From Methylorubrum suomiense (GTDB taxonomy: Bacteria > Pseudomonadota > Alphaproteobacteria > Rhizobiales > Beijerinckiaceae): DNA of 64,000 nucleotides. Location: the NCBI RefSeq assembly GCF_022179765.1, contig NZ_BPRE01000003.1, positions 186,001-250,000 on the forward strand, given 5' to 3'. Below are positions 8,295 to 20,152 of this stretch, one piece after another. Position numbers and translations under genes: made by a program. How positions within the stretch are numbered: the stretch's first letter is position 1; each line of letters opens with the position of its first letter. The notes under the pieces were generated by a model that saw only the letters and a program-made list of their open reading frames with translations, made no database searches and was not told the DNA's origin.

Positions 8295-9956
8295 ATGACA
8301 TCGTTAGAGCGTTTCGCGCGCGTCGAAGTAAAATCGACGTGGCGCATGGGCGACGATCTTTGGATTGGTACCAAGATTGGCTTGTTCAAACGTGTGCCGG
8401 GCAGCGACTTGATGCCGATTCCCGGCCATCTCCCCGTTGAGATCAGAGGACTCGGACCTTCCGCCGACGGCTTTCTTTATATCGAGGCTGATTCTGCCGG
8501 CGATCAGATCGTCATGGCCGATGCTGCGGGCGCCGTTCGCCGCCGATTGCCCGGGCCGAAGGGGGAGAAGCTCGTATCTGCGTCGGCGCTCCGCGGATGC
8601 ATCCTCGTTGCGACCAAGACAGGCCTGTTCCGCGAAAAGGAGGACGGCTGGGAGCGGCTATACGGAGGTGAGGACAGCATCGTCACGGCCGTACACGAAT
8701 TGTCGGACCGTATTTCTCTGTTCGTGAAGAAGCAGGGGGGCGAGCGTAAGCCGGCGCTGGTGGAAAGCTTCGATGACGGGCTCACGTGGCAGATGACGGA
8801 ATCGGACGATTACGGTGACACGATCATCGCCGTGAGCGAAACGTCCATCGTCACGAAGTGGCGCGGGGCGCGCCTGCGCGGCAGCGGAAAGGGCGGATAC
8901 AAGAAGCACCCAATCACCGCGGCGGAATTTTATGCCGGATCGATTCTCGTCGTCGATGGTGACAAGATCGAGATCGCCGGACCCGGCCGACGCAAGATGG
9001 AGGTCTTCCACCCTCGCGTCGCCGAAGCGGAGCAAGTCCATCTGGTGCCGGACGGACTCTTCGTCTCCGGCGCCCAGGGCGCCTATGTCCTCGATCCGCT
9101 CACCGGCTCGTTGCGTGACTTGGCGGCCGATGTCACGGCCACGGTGCCGGTCGGCAAGCGCAAGAAGCTGTTCGCCCTCGACGAAGGTGTCGTGCTGGCA
9201 GCCTGCACCTTCGGGACCTTCACCAGCCGCGACGGCGGTGCGCACTGGGTGAAATCCGATGCGGAGTGGGACGTGCTCGATGCCGAGCACGCCGCGCGCG
9301 GTCCGAATGGCGAGTGGTACATCCTCTGTCAGCGCGGGGTTTTCGTGACGCGCGACAATGGCGGTCGGATCGATTACTTGAAGCCGAAGCTTCCCCACGG
9401 CAGCCGTCACTTCGGTGAGTTTCGCGCACTGGCCGTGGGCGGCAATACCCTCTGGCTCGGCACGAAGGCTGGCTTGTTCGCTGCCTCGATCGAGCGGCCT
9501 GAGCATCTCGCTCCGGTTGATGCCTTCGGCGTCAAGCCGGTCGATGCTTTGGCGATCGAGGGAGACCGGTTGCTCGTCGCATTGGAAGAGGGTGGCATCT
9601 ACGAACGGCCGCTCGCCGGCGGTGATCTCTCCCGCCGGAGCGACGTGACCCTCAAAGAGGGCGTGATGATCCATGATGGCGGATCGCTTCTCCTCGTCGA
9701 TGAGCGCGGTGTGTCCACTCCGGACCAGGCGGCGACCATTCCGGCCATCGGTGGGCTGCACGGGTGCCGGGTGACGGCAAGCGGCACGCGCATTCTCGTC
9801 TGGAATGGCCAGGAAGCGTGGAGCAAGGCGCGGGACGAAGCCTGGGTTCAGGTCGGGGCTTGGCCGCAGGGCGTACGCAGCGTCGCCCTGCTCGGCGCGG
9901 CGGCTTTGGTCACGGACAGGGACAGCATCGGGGCCGTTTCTCTCGCAGCGGCCTGA
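8295..9956 (+). CDS. beta-propeller protein with Asp-box (BNR-like) repeats
   Basis: 553-aa protein built of repeated blades. The recurring pattern is a strand pair of the type LWIGTKxGLF (about residues 19-28, 104-114 and 398-408) followed by turns such as SFDDGLTW and SRDGGAHW, which match the Asp-box S-x-D-x-G-x-x-W; a third copy (TRDNGGRI) is degenerate. No signal peptide is visible, so it is probably cytoplasmic. I chose the ATG at 8295; an in-frame ATG at 8229 preceded by GTGGGG is an alternative. It is followed after 57 bp by an ABC-exporter-like membrane protein. Sialidase activity is unlikely, as the catalytic Arg triad and nucleophile Tyr context are not evident. The role is unknown; a sensor or scaffold is possible. 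Confidence 0.72.
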   Translation: MTSLERFARVEVKSTWRMGDDLWIGTKIGLFKRVPGSDLMPIPGHLPVEIRGLGPSADGFLYIEADSAGDQIVMADAAGAVRRRLPGPKGEKLVSASALRGCILVATKTGLFREKEDGWERLYGGEDSIVTAVHELSDRISLFVKKQGGERKPALVESFDDGLTWQMTESDDYGDTIIAVSETSIVTKWRGARLRGSGKGGYKKHPITAAEFYAGSILVVDGDKIEIAGPGRRKMEVFHPRVAEAEQVHLVPDGLFVSGAQGAYVLDPLTGSLRDLAADVTATVPVGKRKKLFALDEGVVLAACTFGTFTSRDGGAHWVKSDAEWDVLDAEHAARGPNGEWYILCQRGVFVTRDNGGRIDYLKPKLPHGSRHFGEFRALAVGGNTLWLGTKAGLFAASIERPEHLAPVDAFGVKPVDALAIEGDRLLVALEEGGIYERPLAGGDLSRRSDVTLKEGVMIHDGGSLLLVDERGVSTPDQAATIPAIGGLHGCRVTASGTRILVWNGQEAWSKARDEAWVQVGAWPQGVRSVALLGAAALVTDRDSIGAVSLAAA

Positions 9957-9964
9957 CCGTTTGG

Positions 9965-9986
9965 CCCGGAGGCGCACGTCTCCGGG
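9965..9986 (+). terminator. hairpin between propeller and membrane gene
   Basis: Seven-bp stem cccggag/ctccggg with an 8-nt loop, 9 bp after the propeller stop. There is no T-run, so it may only attenuate read-through into the next gene or stabilise the upstream mRNA. Confidence 0.35.
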
Positions 9987-10013
9987 CCTCCGGCTCCACG
10001 TTCGGTCACAGTC

Positions 10014-10949
10014 ATGATCTCGATGCTCATGCGGGTGCGCTGGCTGATCCTGGCGCTCATGGCGGCGCTCGCGTTCAGCGCATCTGTGGAGCCCGCCTTC
10101 GCTTGGATCGCGGGGGAGGCCGTGCGCGCCTTGCGGGCCACCGACGCGACGATCCTATCGATCGCCTATGCGGTCGGGCCGAGTTACGCCTTGATCGGAT
10201 CGCTGCGCGTCGTTGCGGAATTCAGCGAACGGATCTTGTCGAAGGCAGTCGACGGCCGGCTGCTTCTAGAGCTTCAGCGCGTGTACATGACACGCGCGCC
10301 GTCGGATCGAACGACCGACGACATCTCGAATCTGCTCTACACGGCGGAGGTGGCCAAGCGCGGTTACGAGGTCGTTTATAAGGATTGCTGGCGCATTCCC
10401 GCGCAAGTCGTCGCCGTCGTGATCTGGCAATTGTCGCTGTCCCCCGATCTGGTGCCGCTGTTACTGTTGGCTGCCCTCCCTGCGGTGGCCAGCGTCTGGC
10501 TGGTCGGGCGTCGACTGGAGCACGTGGCCAGCCAGATTCTCGTCTGGCAGAAAACCATTGCCCATCTCACGCAGCGTCGTGATCCGGTGAAGTTCCTGTC
10601 TACACAGGAGGCCATCTTCAAAGGGACGATCCGGATCGCTGTCCTGCGCTGGCTGACCGAACGCGGCCTCGATGGCGTCCTCTGGGTCGCCGTCATTCTG
10701 TGCGGCGGGCTAATGGTGCAAGTGTTCCCGTCCTTGCTGCCGGGCAATACATCGATCGCCGACGCGGCGGCCCTGCTCATCAATCTGGGTCTCTTGATGA
10801 AGCCGTTATCCGATACCGGCAAAGTCTATGCGAAATGGCGCAAAGCCGCGCCTGCGGTCAAGGAAATGCTACCGCGTTCGATGGGGAGCGCATCGGTCGG
10901 TGAAGCGGCCCATCGCACCACCCTTGCTGTGGATCGTGAGCTTTCGTAG
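10014..10949 (+). CDS. ABC-exporter-like transmembrane protein without ATPase domain
   Basis: 311-aa integral membrane protein with about five to six helices (near residues 5-30, 40-65, 127-145, 146-165, 222-245 and 255-275). Helix spacing and the long cytoplasmic-loop segments (RVYMTRAPSDRTTDDISNLL and VWQKTIAHLT) resemble type-I ABC exporter membrane domains, but the protein ends shortly after the last helix, with no Walker A, signature or Walker B motif. It may belong to the stand-alone six-transmembrane ABC family. No ATPase gene is adjacent. The start is uncertain: ATGs at 10014, 10023 and 10029 are in frame and none has a good ribosome binding site. It is probably co-expressed with the propeller gene. 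Confidence 0.65.
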   Translation: MISMLMRVRWLILALMAALAFSASVEPAFAWIAGEAVRALRATDATILSIAYAVGPSYALIGSLRVVAEFSERILSKAVDGRLLLELQRVYMTRAPSDRTTDDISNLLYTAEVAKRGYEVVYKDCWRIPAQVVAVVIWQLSLSPDLVPLLLLAALPAVASVWLVGRRLEHVASQILVWQKTIAHLTQRRDPVKFLSTQEAIFKGTIRIAVLRWLTERGLDGVLWVAVILCGGLMVQVFPSLLPGNTSIADAAALLINLGLLMKPLSDTGKVYAKWRKAAPAVKEMLPRSMGSASVGEAAHRTTLAVDRELS

Positions 10950-11168
10950 CCAGCCTCCGGCGAGGCCATTCGTTCCGTCGCCAGACATTGCTGCGACGGC
11001 ATGATGTGATTTGGCGGGGTGTCGCGACGTGCCCGAGTCAGCGTCTCCGGCGGCAGCGAGACACACGGCCCGATGTGCCCTCGCTGCTCTGATTTCCACC
11101 AGTTCCCTCAGACGCGTCCTCGCGCGCCGGGGCGACCGGCGACGCGCGTCGCGTCGCCGGCCGATAGC

Positions 11169-12293
11169 CTACTGCGTGATCTCGTTGCCGGCGTAGTCGA
11201 TGGTGCCGGACGGTCCCTTCTTCCACTCGTAGATCACGTAATCCGGCCGGGTGATGTCGCCCTTCTTGTCGTAGGCGATGTCGCCGATGGCGGTCGTGGT
11301 CGGCTTACCCTGGTGCAGGTAGGCCGCGAGCTTCTCGCCCTCGGTCGAGCCGGTGGCCTCGACGGCCTTCGCCAGGATCTGCACGGCGGCGTAAGCGTAG
11401 AGGGTGTAGCCCTCCGGCTCGATGCCCTTGGCCTTGAAGGCGGCGACCACGTCCTTGGCGGCGGGGTTCTTGCGGGCGTCCGGTGGGAAGGTGGTCAGCG
11501 TCCCCTCGGCGGCCGGGCCGGCGATGGCCACGAGCTCCCGGTCGACCATGCCGTCGCCGCCCATCAGCGGCGCCTTGAGCCCCTGGTCGCGCATCTGGCG
11601 GATGATCAGGCCGGCCTCGGTGTAGTAGCCGCCGAAATAAACCAGGTCGACGCCGTTCTGCTTCAGCTTGGACACCAGGGCCGAATAGTCCTTCTCGCCC
11701 GGATTGATGCCCTCGATCAGGGCCTCCTTGCCGCCCTTGGCCTTGAACACCTTGAGCGTCTCGTCGACGAGGCCCTTACCGTAGGGGGTCTTGTCGTGGA
11801 TGAAGGCGACCTTCTTCCCCTTGAGCTTGGTCGCGAGATACTCGCCCGCCATCGCGCCCTGCTGGTCGTCGCGTCCGCAGGTGCGGAAGGTGCTCCACAT
11901 CCCGCGCTCGGTGAACTTCACGTTGGTGGAGCCCGGGGTGATCTGGATGATGCCGGCATCGAGATAGACGTCGGAGGCCGGGATCGAGACGCCGGAATTG
12001 AAGTGGCCGACGACCATCTTCACGCCCTCCGAGGCGAACTTGTTGGCCACCGACACTCCCTGCTTCGGGTCGGAGGCGTCGTCGCCGGTGGAGAGTTCGA
12101 ACTTCTGGCCCTTCACGCCGCCGGCCTTGTTGATGTCCTCTACGGCCTGGACGACGCCGTTGCGCACCTGCGCCCCGAAGGCGGCGCTGTTGCCGGTCAC
12201 GGGGCTGCCGACCCCGATCTTGATCTGAGCCTGCGCTGCCCCGCTCAGGCCGAGGCCGAGCGCGAGGCCGGCCAGCACTGTGAAACGCTTCAT
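11169..12293 (-). CDS. branched-chain amino-acid ABC transporter, substrate-binding protein
   Basis: 374-aa periplasmic binding protein of the LivK/Leu-Ile-Val-binding type I fold. It has a signal peptide (MKRFTVLAGLALGLGLSGAAQA, cleaved near residue 22), then IKIGVGSPVTGNSAAFGAQ typical of the family and GHFNSGVSIPASDVY in the ligand cleft. ATG 12293 is preceded by GAGGGGG. It is the last gene of the livH-M-G-F direction, about 125 bp after the small membrane gene, and delivers substrate to that importer. Specificity (branched-chain amino acids, amides or other) cannot be told from sequence. Confidence 0.93.
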   Translation of the reverse strand: MKRFTVLAGLALGLGLSGAAQAQIKIGVGSPVTGNSAAFGAQVRNGVVQAVEDINKAGGVKGQKFELSTGDDASDPKQGVSVANKFASEGVKMVVGHFNSGVSIPASDVYLDAGIIQITPGSTNVKFTERGMWSTFRTCGRDDQQGAMAGEYLATKLKGKKVAFIHDKTPYGKGLVDETLKVFKAKGGKEALIEGINPGEKDYSALVSKLKQNGVDLVYFGGYYTEAGLIIRQMRDQGLKAPLMGGDGMVDRELVAIAGPAAEGTLTTFPPDARKNPAAKDVVAAFKAKGIEPEGYTLYAYAAVQILAKAVEATGSTEGEKLAAYLHQGKPTTTAIGDIAYDKKGDITRPDYVIYEWKKGPSGTIDYAGNEITQ

Positions 12294-12417
12294 GGTGTCC
12301 CCCTCAAATCCACCGCGTCGTCTTGCACGGCGCATGCCCTTATCCCTCCCCCTCCTTCGAGACCGCGTCGCGGCATCTCAGGATGAGGGTGAGCGTGGGA
12401 CGAAGCGCGTCGCACCA

Positions 12418-12795
12418 TCATGGCCGCCCAGCGTCCGGGCGCTCGCGCCACGTGAACGGTCCGGTGCGGGCATAGAGCCAGCGGTACTGCGTCGTCATCT
12501 GCCGCGCCCGCGTCACCCGGAAGGCCGCCGAGCCGATGGCCAGCACCACGAGCGCGTCGATGGCGAAGTACGGCACCGAGAGCAGCGTGCCGGAGAACAG
12601 CGCGAAATGGATGAAGCGCACCGCCGCCGCGACGCCGAGCAGCGCCGGCAGGCAGGCGAGATAGGGCCGCCAGGCGAGCGCCACGGCGCGGGCCGCCATC
12701 CAACCGGCCCAGCCGCCCATCGCCACGGTGACGAGGAGGAAGGGCAGGATCGAGTCCGCCTCGTGCAAGATGCCTTGGAAGATGCCCTGGAACAC
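12418..12795 (-). CDS. small membrane protein of the liv operon (DUF6867-like)
   Basis: 125-aa protein with three to four hydrophobic segments (about residues 14-36, 44-60, 61-75 and 76-92) and a basic tail carrying RQMTTQYRWLYARTGPFTW. It starts at a GTG 3 bp after the livF stop, so it is translated with the ABC importer. Small membrane proteins of this sort sit in the same place in liv-type operons of other Hyphomicrobiales; I believe this is the DUF6867 family but could not check. Its job in transport is not known. Confidence 0.7.
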   Translation of the reverse strand: MFQGIFQGILHEADSILPFLLVTVAMGGWAGWMAARAVALAWRPYLACLPALLGVAAAVRFIHFALFSGTLLSVPYFAIDALVVLAIGSAAFRVTRARQMTTQYRWLYARTGPFTWRERPDAGRP

Positions 12796-12798
12796 CGG

Positions 12799-13547
<749 letters not shown>

Positions 13548-13551
<4 letters not shown>

Positions 13552-14431
13552 GGGCGCGCCTCCTCGGCCACGGGAATCGTCAGCCCGACCTCCGCATCGA
13601 CCTCGGCGATCTCCTCGTCCTCGACGCCGAGATAGGCGGCGATGACCTTCGGATCCTCGCGGATCTCCCGCGGCGGACCGTCCGCAATCTTCTTCCCGTA
13701 ATCCAGCACGACCACGTGGTCGGAGATCTCCATCACCACCGCCATGTCGTGCTCGATCAGGAGCACCGAGGTGGCGTGCTCGTCCCGGATATGGCGCAGG
13801 AGCCGGGCGAGGTCGGCCGATTCCCGCGGGTTGAGCCCCGCCGCCGGCTCGTCGAGGCAGAGCAGTTCGGGCCCGGTGCACATGGCGCGCGCGATCTCCA
13901 GCCGACGCTGGTCGCCGTAGGGAAGGTCCCCCGCCGGATCGTCGGCGCGGCGGAGGAGGTCGATCCGCTCCAGCCACGCACTGGCCTTCGCCACCGCCTC
14001 CCGTTCCGCCCGGCGGTAGCCCGGCAATCCGAGGAGGCCGAGCAGGGTGTAGCCCGAGGCGCGCATCAGGGGGGCGTGCTGGGCCACCATCAGGTTTTCC
14101 AGCACGGTCATGCCGGAGAACAGGCGGATGTTCTGGAAGGTGCGGGCGACCCGGGCCCGGCGGTTCACCGCGTGGTTCGGCAACCGCTCCAGGAGATGCG
14201 CGGCGCCGTCGGCGTGGCGCAGCGTCAGCATGCCCTCGCTCGGCCGGTAGAAACCGGTGATGCAGTTGAAGACCGTGGTCTTGCCCGCCCCGTTGGGGCC
14301 GATCAGGGCGGTGATGTCGCCGCGCCGGGCCCGGAACGAGAGATCGTCCACGGCGGTGAGCCCGCCGAAGCGCATGGTGAGGTGATCGACGGTGAGGACG
14401 GCGTCCGGGTCGTCGGGACGGCGGGTGGCCA

Positions 14432-14432
<1 letters not shown>
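13548..14432 (-). CDS. livG: branched-chain amino-acid ABC transporter ATPase LivG
   Basis: 294-aa ABC ATPase with Walker A GPNGAGKTT (about residues 43-51), the LivG-type degenerate signature LPYGDQRR and Walker B LLCLDEPAAGLNPRE. A C-terminal extension after the BCA_ABC_TP_C-like region (VIAAYLG) is rich in Glu and Val. Its ATG overlaps the livM stop (TGATG) and its stop overlaps the livF start, so the ATPases are translated as a coupled pair. Confidence 0.95.
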
Positions 14433-15819
<1,387 letters not shown>

Positions 15820-15820
<1 letters not shown>

Positions 15821-16734
15821 CAGACCTTCTCGACCTCGGCCCGGCCGAGCAGGCCCGAGGGCATGAAGATCAGGACGATGGCGAGGATCGAGAAGGCGGC
15901 CACGTCCTTGTACTCGATGGAAAAGTAGGCCGACCAGAAGGTCTCGATCAGGCCGATGATCAGCCCGCCGATCACCGCGCCCGGCAGCGAGCCGATCCCG
16001 CCCAGCACCGCCGCCGTGAACGCCTTCACGCCGGGCACGAAGCCGTCGGAGAACGAGACGACGCCGTAATAGAGCAGGTAGAGCAGGCCCGCGACTGCCG
16101 CGAGCACCGCGCCCAGCACGAAGGTGAGCGAGATGGTGCGGTCGACGTCGATGCCCAGCAGGGCGGCCATCTTGCGATCCTGCTCGCAGGCGCGCTGGGC
16201 CCGGCCGAACGGCGTCCTCTGGACGAGGTACCAGAACCCCAAGAGCAGCACGCTGGTCACCGCCATGATCAGGATCTGCTTGTAGGAGAGGGTCACGGCG
16301 TAGCCGTCGCGCTCGAACAGGGTCAGCCCGCCATCGAGCAGCGAGGGCAGCGACTTGTTGCGGGCGCCTTGGGCCACCTGCACGAAGTTCGACAGGAAGA
16401 TCGACACGCCGATGGCCGAGATCAGCGGCGCCAGCCGGAATGAGCCGCGCAGGGGCCGATAGGCGATCCGCTCGACGGAAAAGCCCCAGAGCGCCGTCAG
16501 CGCCATGGTGACGACGAGGACGAGCAGGAAGGCGAGCGCGACCGAGGAAATCCCGAGCGCCGTCAGCACGAGGAAGCTGATCAGCGCGATGAAGGTCGAG
16601 ACCATGAAGACGTCGCCATGGGCGAAGTTCACCATGCCGATGATGCCGAACACCATCGTGTAGCCGATGGCGATCAGACCGTAGATCGAGCCCAACGTCA
16701 GGCCGTTGATCAGCTGCTGTACGAACACGTCCAT
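15820..16734 (-). CDS. livH: branched-chain amino-acid ABC transporter permease LivH
   Basis: 304-aa permease with about eight membrane helices. [23 protein letters not shown] at the N-terminus and the EAA-type loop [21 protein letters not shown] (near 195) are diagnostic. I chose ATG 16734 because translation then begins [12 protein letters not shown] as in relatives; the frame is open further upstream. First gene of the importer operon, with its promoter presumably in 16735-17043. Confidence 0.95.
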
Positions 16735-17043
16735 GCGGCGGCGGTCTCGCGTCCCTGACGTTCGGTGGCCCTGATGGGCTGCCTCTGGCGTCCCCGATCC
16801 GATCACGGGTTCGGCGCAAGCGTAACGGTCGCGGCACCCGACGGGAAGGGTCTTGGAGATTGTGGTGCGGCAACGTGTTGGCCGCCCCGGATCATGTCTC
16901 CCGCGGATATCGGCGCAGGCTCATCGGCGCGCGCCGCATTCCGCCCCTGCATCGCCCGCCGGGCGGTGGGGTGCCCCCGTTAAGGGATCGGGAACAGACG
17001 GTCGATACCCGTGGACGTGGTCGCTCACGAAAGATTCGAACGC
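16735..17043. other. divergent intergenic region livH / chemoreceptor
   Basis: 309 bp between divergent genes that must hold both promoters. No repeat, hairpin or consensus promoter stood out to me in this GC-rich stretch. Confidence 0.4.
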
Positions 17044-18729
17044 ATGCGTGTGTCCCGCTCCATCGGCGGTCAGCTCGGGGTCTGCTTCGCGCTGATGGTG
17101 GCCCTGGTGGCCGGGCTCGGCGCCTTCTCGCTGTGGCAGATGCGCCAGGTCAACGAAGCCGCGCGGGAGCTGCGGGACCATCGCCTGCCGATCACGCAGG
17201 TCCTCGGCAAGATCCAGGTCGCCGTCCTGCGTCTGCGCGTGAATGGGGGGCGCCTCATCACGGCCGACACGCCGGCCCTGCGCCAGGAGGTTGCCGCGAC
17301 CATCGCCACGCGCACCCGCGAACTCGCCGAAATGCGCCAAAACTTCCGGGCGCTGTCCCCCAGCCCGGAAGCCGCGGCCCTGTTCTCCGGCTTCGAGACC
17401 CGATGGCAGAGCTACATCGCTCTGCAGGGCGATGCCTTCGCCCTGGCCCAGCGGGGCGACATCGTCGGGGCGCAACGCATCTACAACACCACGATGTCGG
17501 CGGGCAGCAACGCGACGCTGGCGGACTTGCAGAAGCTGATCGACGCCAACGAGAACGAGGCCCGCCTCGCCGGCGCCGCGGCGCAGGCCGCCTACGATGC
17601 GGCCAACCGTTACACTCTGCTCTTCATCGGGCTGGGCATCCTCCTCGCCGGAGCTGCCGCTTTCGGGCTCACCCTGCACGTCGCCCGCCCGCTGCGCCGG
17701 ATGACCGCGACGATGAAGAGCCTCGCCGAGGGCGACGCGACGGTCGCGATTCCCGCCTCCGGCCGCCGCGACGAGATCGGCGCCATGGCGGCGGCCGTGC
17801 AGGTGTTCAAGGACAACCTGACCCGCACCCGCGCGCTCGAGGAGGAGACCGCCCTCGCCCGCGCCGATGCCGAGAGGCAGCGCAAGGCGGCGACGCGGGC
17901 CATGGCCGACGGTTTCGAGCGGGCGGTCGGCGGCCTGATCGGCGGCGTCGCCTCCGCGGCGGCGCAGCTTCAGGCCACCGCCCAGGGCATGGCCGGCACC
18001 GCGGACCAGACCGCCCGCCGCTCGCTCGCGGTCGCGGCCGCCGCCGAGATGGCCGAGACCAACGTCACCACCGTGGCGGCGGCGGCGGAGGAGCTCGGCT
18101 CCACCGTGACCGAGATCGGCCGGCAGGTCGACGGCTCGGCGGCGCTCGCGCAGGCCGCCGTCGGCGAGGCCGGCCGCAGCGCCGTCCTGGTGAAGGAACT
18201 CAGCGGCGAGGTCGCCCGGGTCGGCGATATCGTTACCATGATCTCGACCATCGCGGGCCAGACCAACCTGCTCGCCCTCAACGCCACCATCGAGGCGGCC
18301 CGCGCCGGTGAGGCGGGCCGGGGCTTCGCGGTGGTCGCCGCCGAGGTGAAGGAGCTCGCCAACCAGACCGCGCGGGCGACCGAGGAGATCACCGGCCAGA
18401 TCGGCCGCATCCAGGCCTCGACCGGTCAGGCGGTCGCGGCGATCGACGGCATCGCCGCGCGCATCGGCGAGATCAGCGGCGTCGCCACCGGCATCGCGGC
18501 GGCGGTGGAGGAGCAGGGCGCGGCGACGCAGGAGATCGTCCGCAACGTCGCCCAGGCCGCCGCCGGGACCGGCGAGGTCACCGGCCATGTCACGGGTGTC
18601 GCGGGCGCGGCGAAGGAGACCGGCGCGGCGGCGAGCCAGGTGCTCGCCTTCGCGACCGATCTGTCCCGCCAATCCGAGCGCCTCGGCAGCGAGGTGGACC
18701 GGTTCCTGGCGGACGTTCGGGCGGCCTGA
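17044..18729 (+). CDS. methyl-accepting chemotaxis protein
   Basis: 561-aa chemoreceptor: membrane helix 1 (about residues 9-31), a periplasmic four-helix-bundle-type sensor (about 32-188), helix 2 (about 190-212), a HAMP domain (about 213-266) and a cytoplasmic signalling domain. The hairpin tip region reads [35 protein letters not shown], the hallmark of MCPs. The receptor ligand is unknown. An in-frame GTG at 17011 would add 11 residues; ATG 17044 starts directly before the first helix and I prefer it. No che genes are adjacent. Confidence 0.92.
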   Translation: MRVSRSIGGQLGVCFALMVALVAGLGAFSLWQMRQVNEAARELRDHRLPITQVLGKIQVAVLRLRVNGGRLITADTPALRQEVAATIATRTRELAEMRQNFRALSPSPEAAALFSGFETRWQSYIALQGDAFALAQRGDIVGAQRIYNTTMSAGSNATLADLQKLIDANENEARLAGAAAQAAYDAANRYTLLFIGLGILLAGAAAFGLTLHVARPLRRMTATMKSLAEGDATVAIPASGRRDEIGAMAAAVQVFKDNLTRTRALEEETALARADAERQRKAATRAMADGFERAVGGLIGGVASAAAQLQATAQGMAGTADQTARRSLAVAAAAEMAETNVTTVAAAAEELGSTVTEIGRQVDGSAALAQAAVGEAGRSAVLVKELSGEVARVGDIVTMISTIAGQTNLLALNATIEAARAGEAGRGFAVVAAEVKELANQTARATEEITGQIGRIQASTGQAVAAIDGIAARIGEISGVATGIAAAVEEQGAATQEIVRNVAQAAAGTGEVTGHVTGVAGAAKETGAAASQVLAFATDLSRQSERLGSEVDRFLADVRAA

Positions 18730-18774
18730 GGCGGGCGGGGTTCCGCGCGCACCGGGGGAGGCGCCGTCACGGGT

Positions 18775-20097
18775 TCAGGCGATCTCGGGCACCGCTTCGG
18801 CCTCCCCGTCCAGCACCCGGCGGGCGCGCTCCCGGTCGAGATCGCCCTCCCAGGCGGCGACCACGATTGTGGCGACGCAATTGCCGATCAGGTTGCCCAG
18901 CGCCCGGGCCATGCCGATGAACCAATCGACCGAGAGCACCAGCACGAGGCCGATGGCGGGGATCGCCGGCACGGCGTTCAGGGTCGCGGCCAGGATCACG
19001 ATCGCCGAGCCCGGCACGCCGTGCGCGCCCTTGGAGGTGACGAGCGAGACGCCGAGCACCAGCATCAGGTCACCGAGCGAGAGCGGCGTGTGGGTCGCCT
19101 GGGCGATGAAGACCACGGCGAGCGTCAGGTAGATCGAGAAGGCGTCGAGGTTGAACGAGTAGCCCGTCGGCACCACGAGGCCGACGGTGGAATCCTTGAC
19201 GCCCAGATGCACGAGCTTGCGCATGATCTGCGGCAGCACCGCATCCGAGGAGGCGGTGCCGAGCACGATGGTGAGCTCGGCGCGCAGATATTTCAGGAAC
19301 TTGACGAGGCTGAGCCCGGACAGCCGCATCACCGCTCCGAGCACCCCGAACACGAACAGCGCGACCGCGGCGTAGAACAGGGCGACCAGCGACAGGAGCT
19401 GCGTCAGCGAGCCGATGCCGTAGCGGCCGACCGTGTAGGCGACCGCGCCGAGCACGCCGAGGGGCGCCACCCGCACGATCAGGCCCATCGCCTTGAACAG
19501 CACGGTCGAGAGCGCGTCGATCATCTCCGAGACCGCCCGGCCCTTCTCCCCGCCGACCAGCGACAGGCTCGCCCCGAACAGCACCGCGAAGAACAGCACC
19601 TGCAGCACGTCGTTGCGGGCGAGCGCGTCGAAGACAGTCTTCGGGATCACGTCGAGCAGGAAGGCCGAGATGCTCCCGCCCTGAAGCTTCTGCGCGTTGT
19701 CAGCATGCGTCCCGAGCGCCTTGGCATCGAGGCTCGCGACGTCGATGTTCATGCCGTGCCCCGGCCCGACGACCCAGGCCAGGACGAGGCCGAGCACGAG
19801 GGCGACCGTGGTCATGACCTCGAAATAGATCAGCACCTTGATCCCGACCCGGCCGACCTTCTTCAGGTCGCCCGCCCCGGCGATGCCGTGGACGACGACG
19901 CAGAACACGATCGGCGCGACGATCATCGAGATCAGCTTCAGGAAGGCGTCGCTGAGAACCTTCAGGCTCCGGGCGAATTCGGGCGCGGCGAGCCCGAGCA
20001 GGATGCCGACGAGAAGCCCCGCGATCACCTGCGCGAACAGCGACTTGTGGAGCGGCGTCCGCGCGGCTGGCAGCGCGGCGGCGGTGGTGGTCGTCAT
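18775..20097 (-). CDS. dctA: C4-dicarboxylate/proton (Na+) symporter, DctA family
   Basis: 440-aa member of the dicarboxylate/amino-acid:cation symporter (DAACS) family, inner membrane. Visible signatures are the long first helices with KSLFAQVIAGLLVGILLG, LKLISMIVAPIVFCVVVHGIA, the serine-rich re-entrant loop GTASSDAVLPQIM and the substrate-binding VVPTGYSFNLDAFSIY (near residue 315). GGAGGGG lies about 11 nt upstream of ATG 20097. Likely imports succinate, malate or fumarate. The GltP-type glutamate transporter is the alternative, but the loop sequences fit DctA better. Confidence 0.9.
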   Translation of the reverse strand: MTTTTAAALPAARTPLHKSLFAQVIAGLLVGILLGLAAPEFARSLKVLSDAFLKLISMIVAPIVFCVVVHGIAGAGDLKKVGRVGIKVLIYFEVMTTVALVLGLVLAWVVGPGHGMNIDVASLDAKALGTHADNAQKLQGGSISAFLLDVIPKTVFDALARNDVLQVLFFAVLFGASLSLVGGEKGRAVSEMIDALSTVLFKAMGLIVRVAPLGVLGAVAYTVGRYGIGSLTQLLSLVALFYAAVALFVFGVLGAVMRLSGLSLVKFLKYLRAELTIVLGTASSDAVLPQIMRKLVHLGVKDSTVGLVVPTGYSFNLDAFSIYLTLAVVFIAQATHTPLSLGDLMLVLGVSLVTSKGAHGVPGSAIVILAATLNAVPAIPAIGLVLVLSVDWFIGMARALGNLIGNCVATIVVAAWEGDLDRERARRVLDGEAEAVPEIA

Positions 20098-20152
20098 CGG
20101 GTGGCCCCTCCCCTTCATCCCGCCGCCGGGGCAGCAAGGGGAGTGCCAGGGG

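Noticed and set aside
8295..9956. Sialidase (exo-alpha-sialidase) annotation for the beta-propeller
   Set aside because: Asp-box-like turns are present, but the Arg triad and Tyr/Glu catalytic pair of sialidases are not evident and no signal peptide exists.
16921..18672. 583-aa minus-strand ORF opposite the chemoreceptor
   Set aside because: Shadow of the MCP gene: Arg/Gly/Asp/Leu-rich without any domain, whereas the plus strand carries the MCP hairpin motif.
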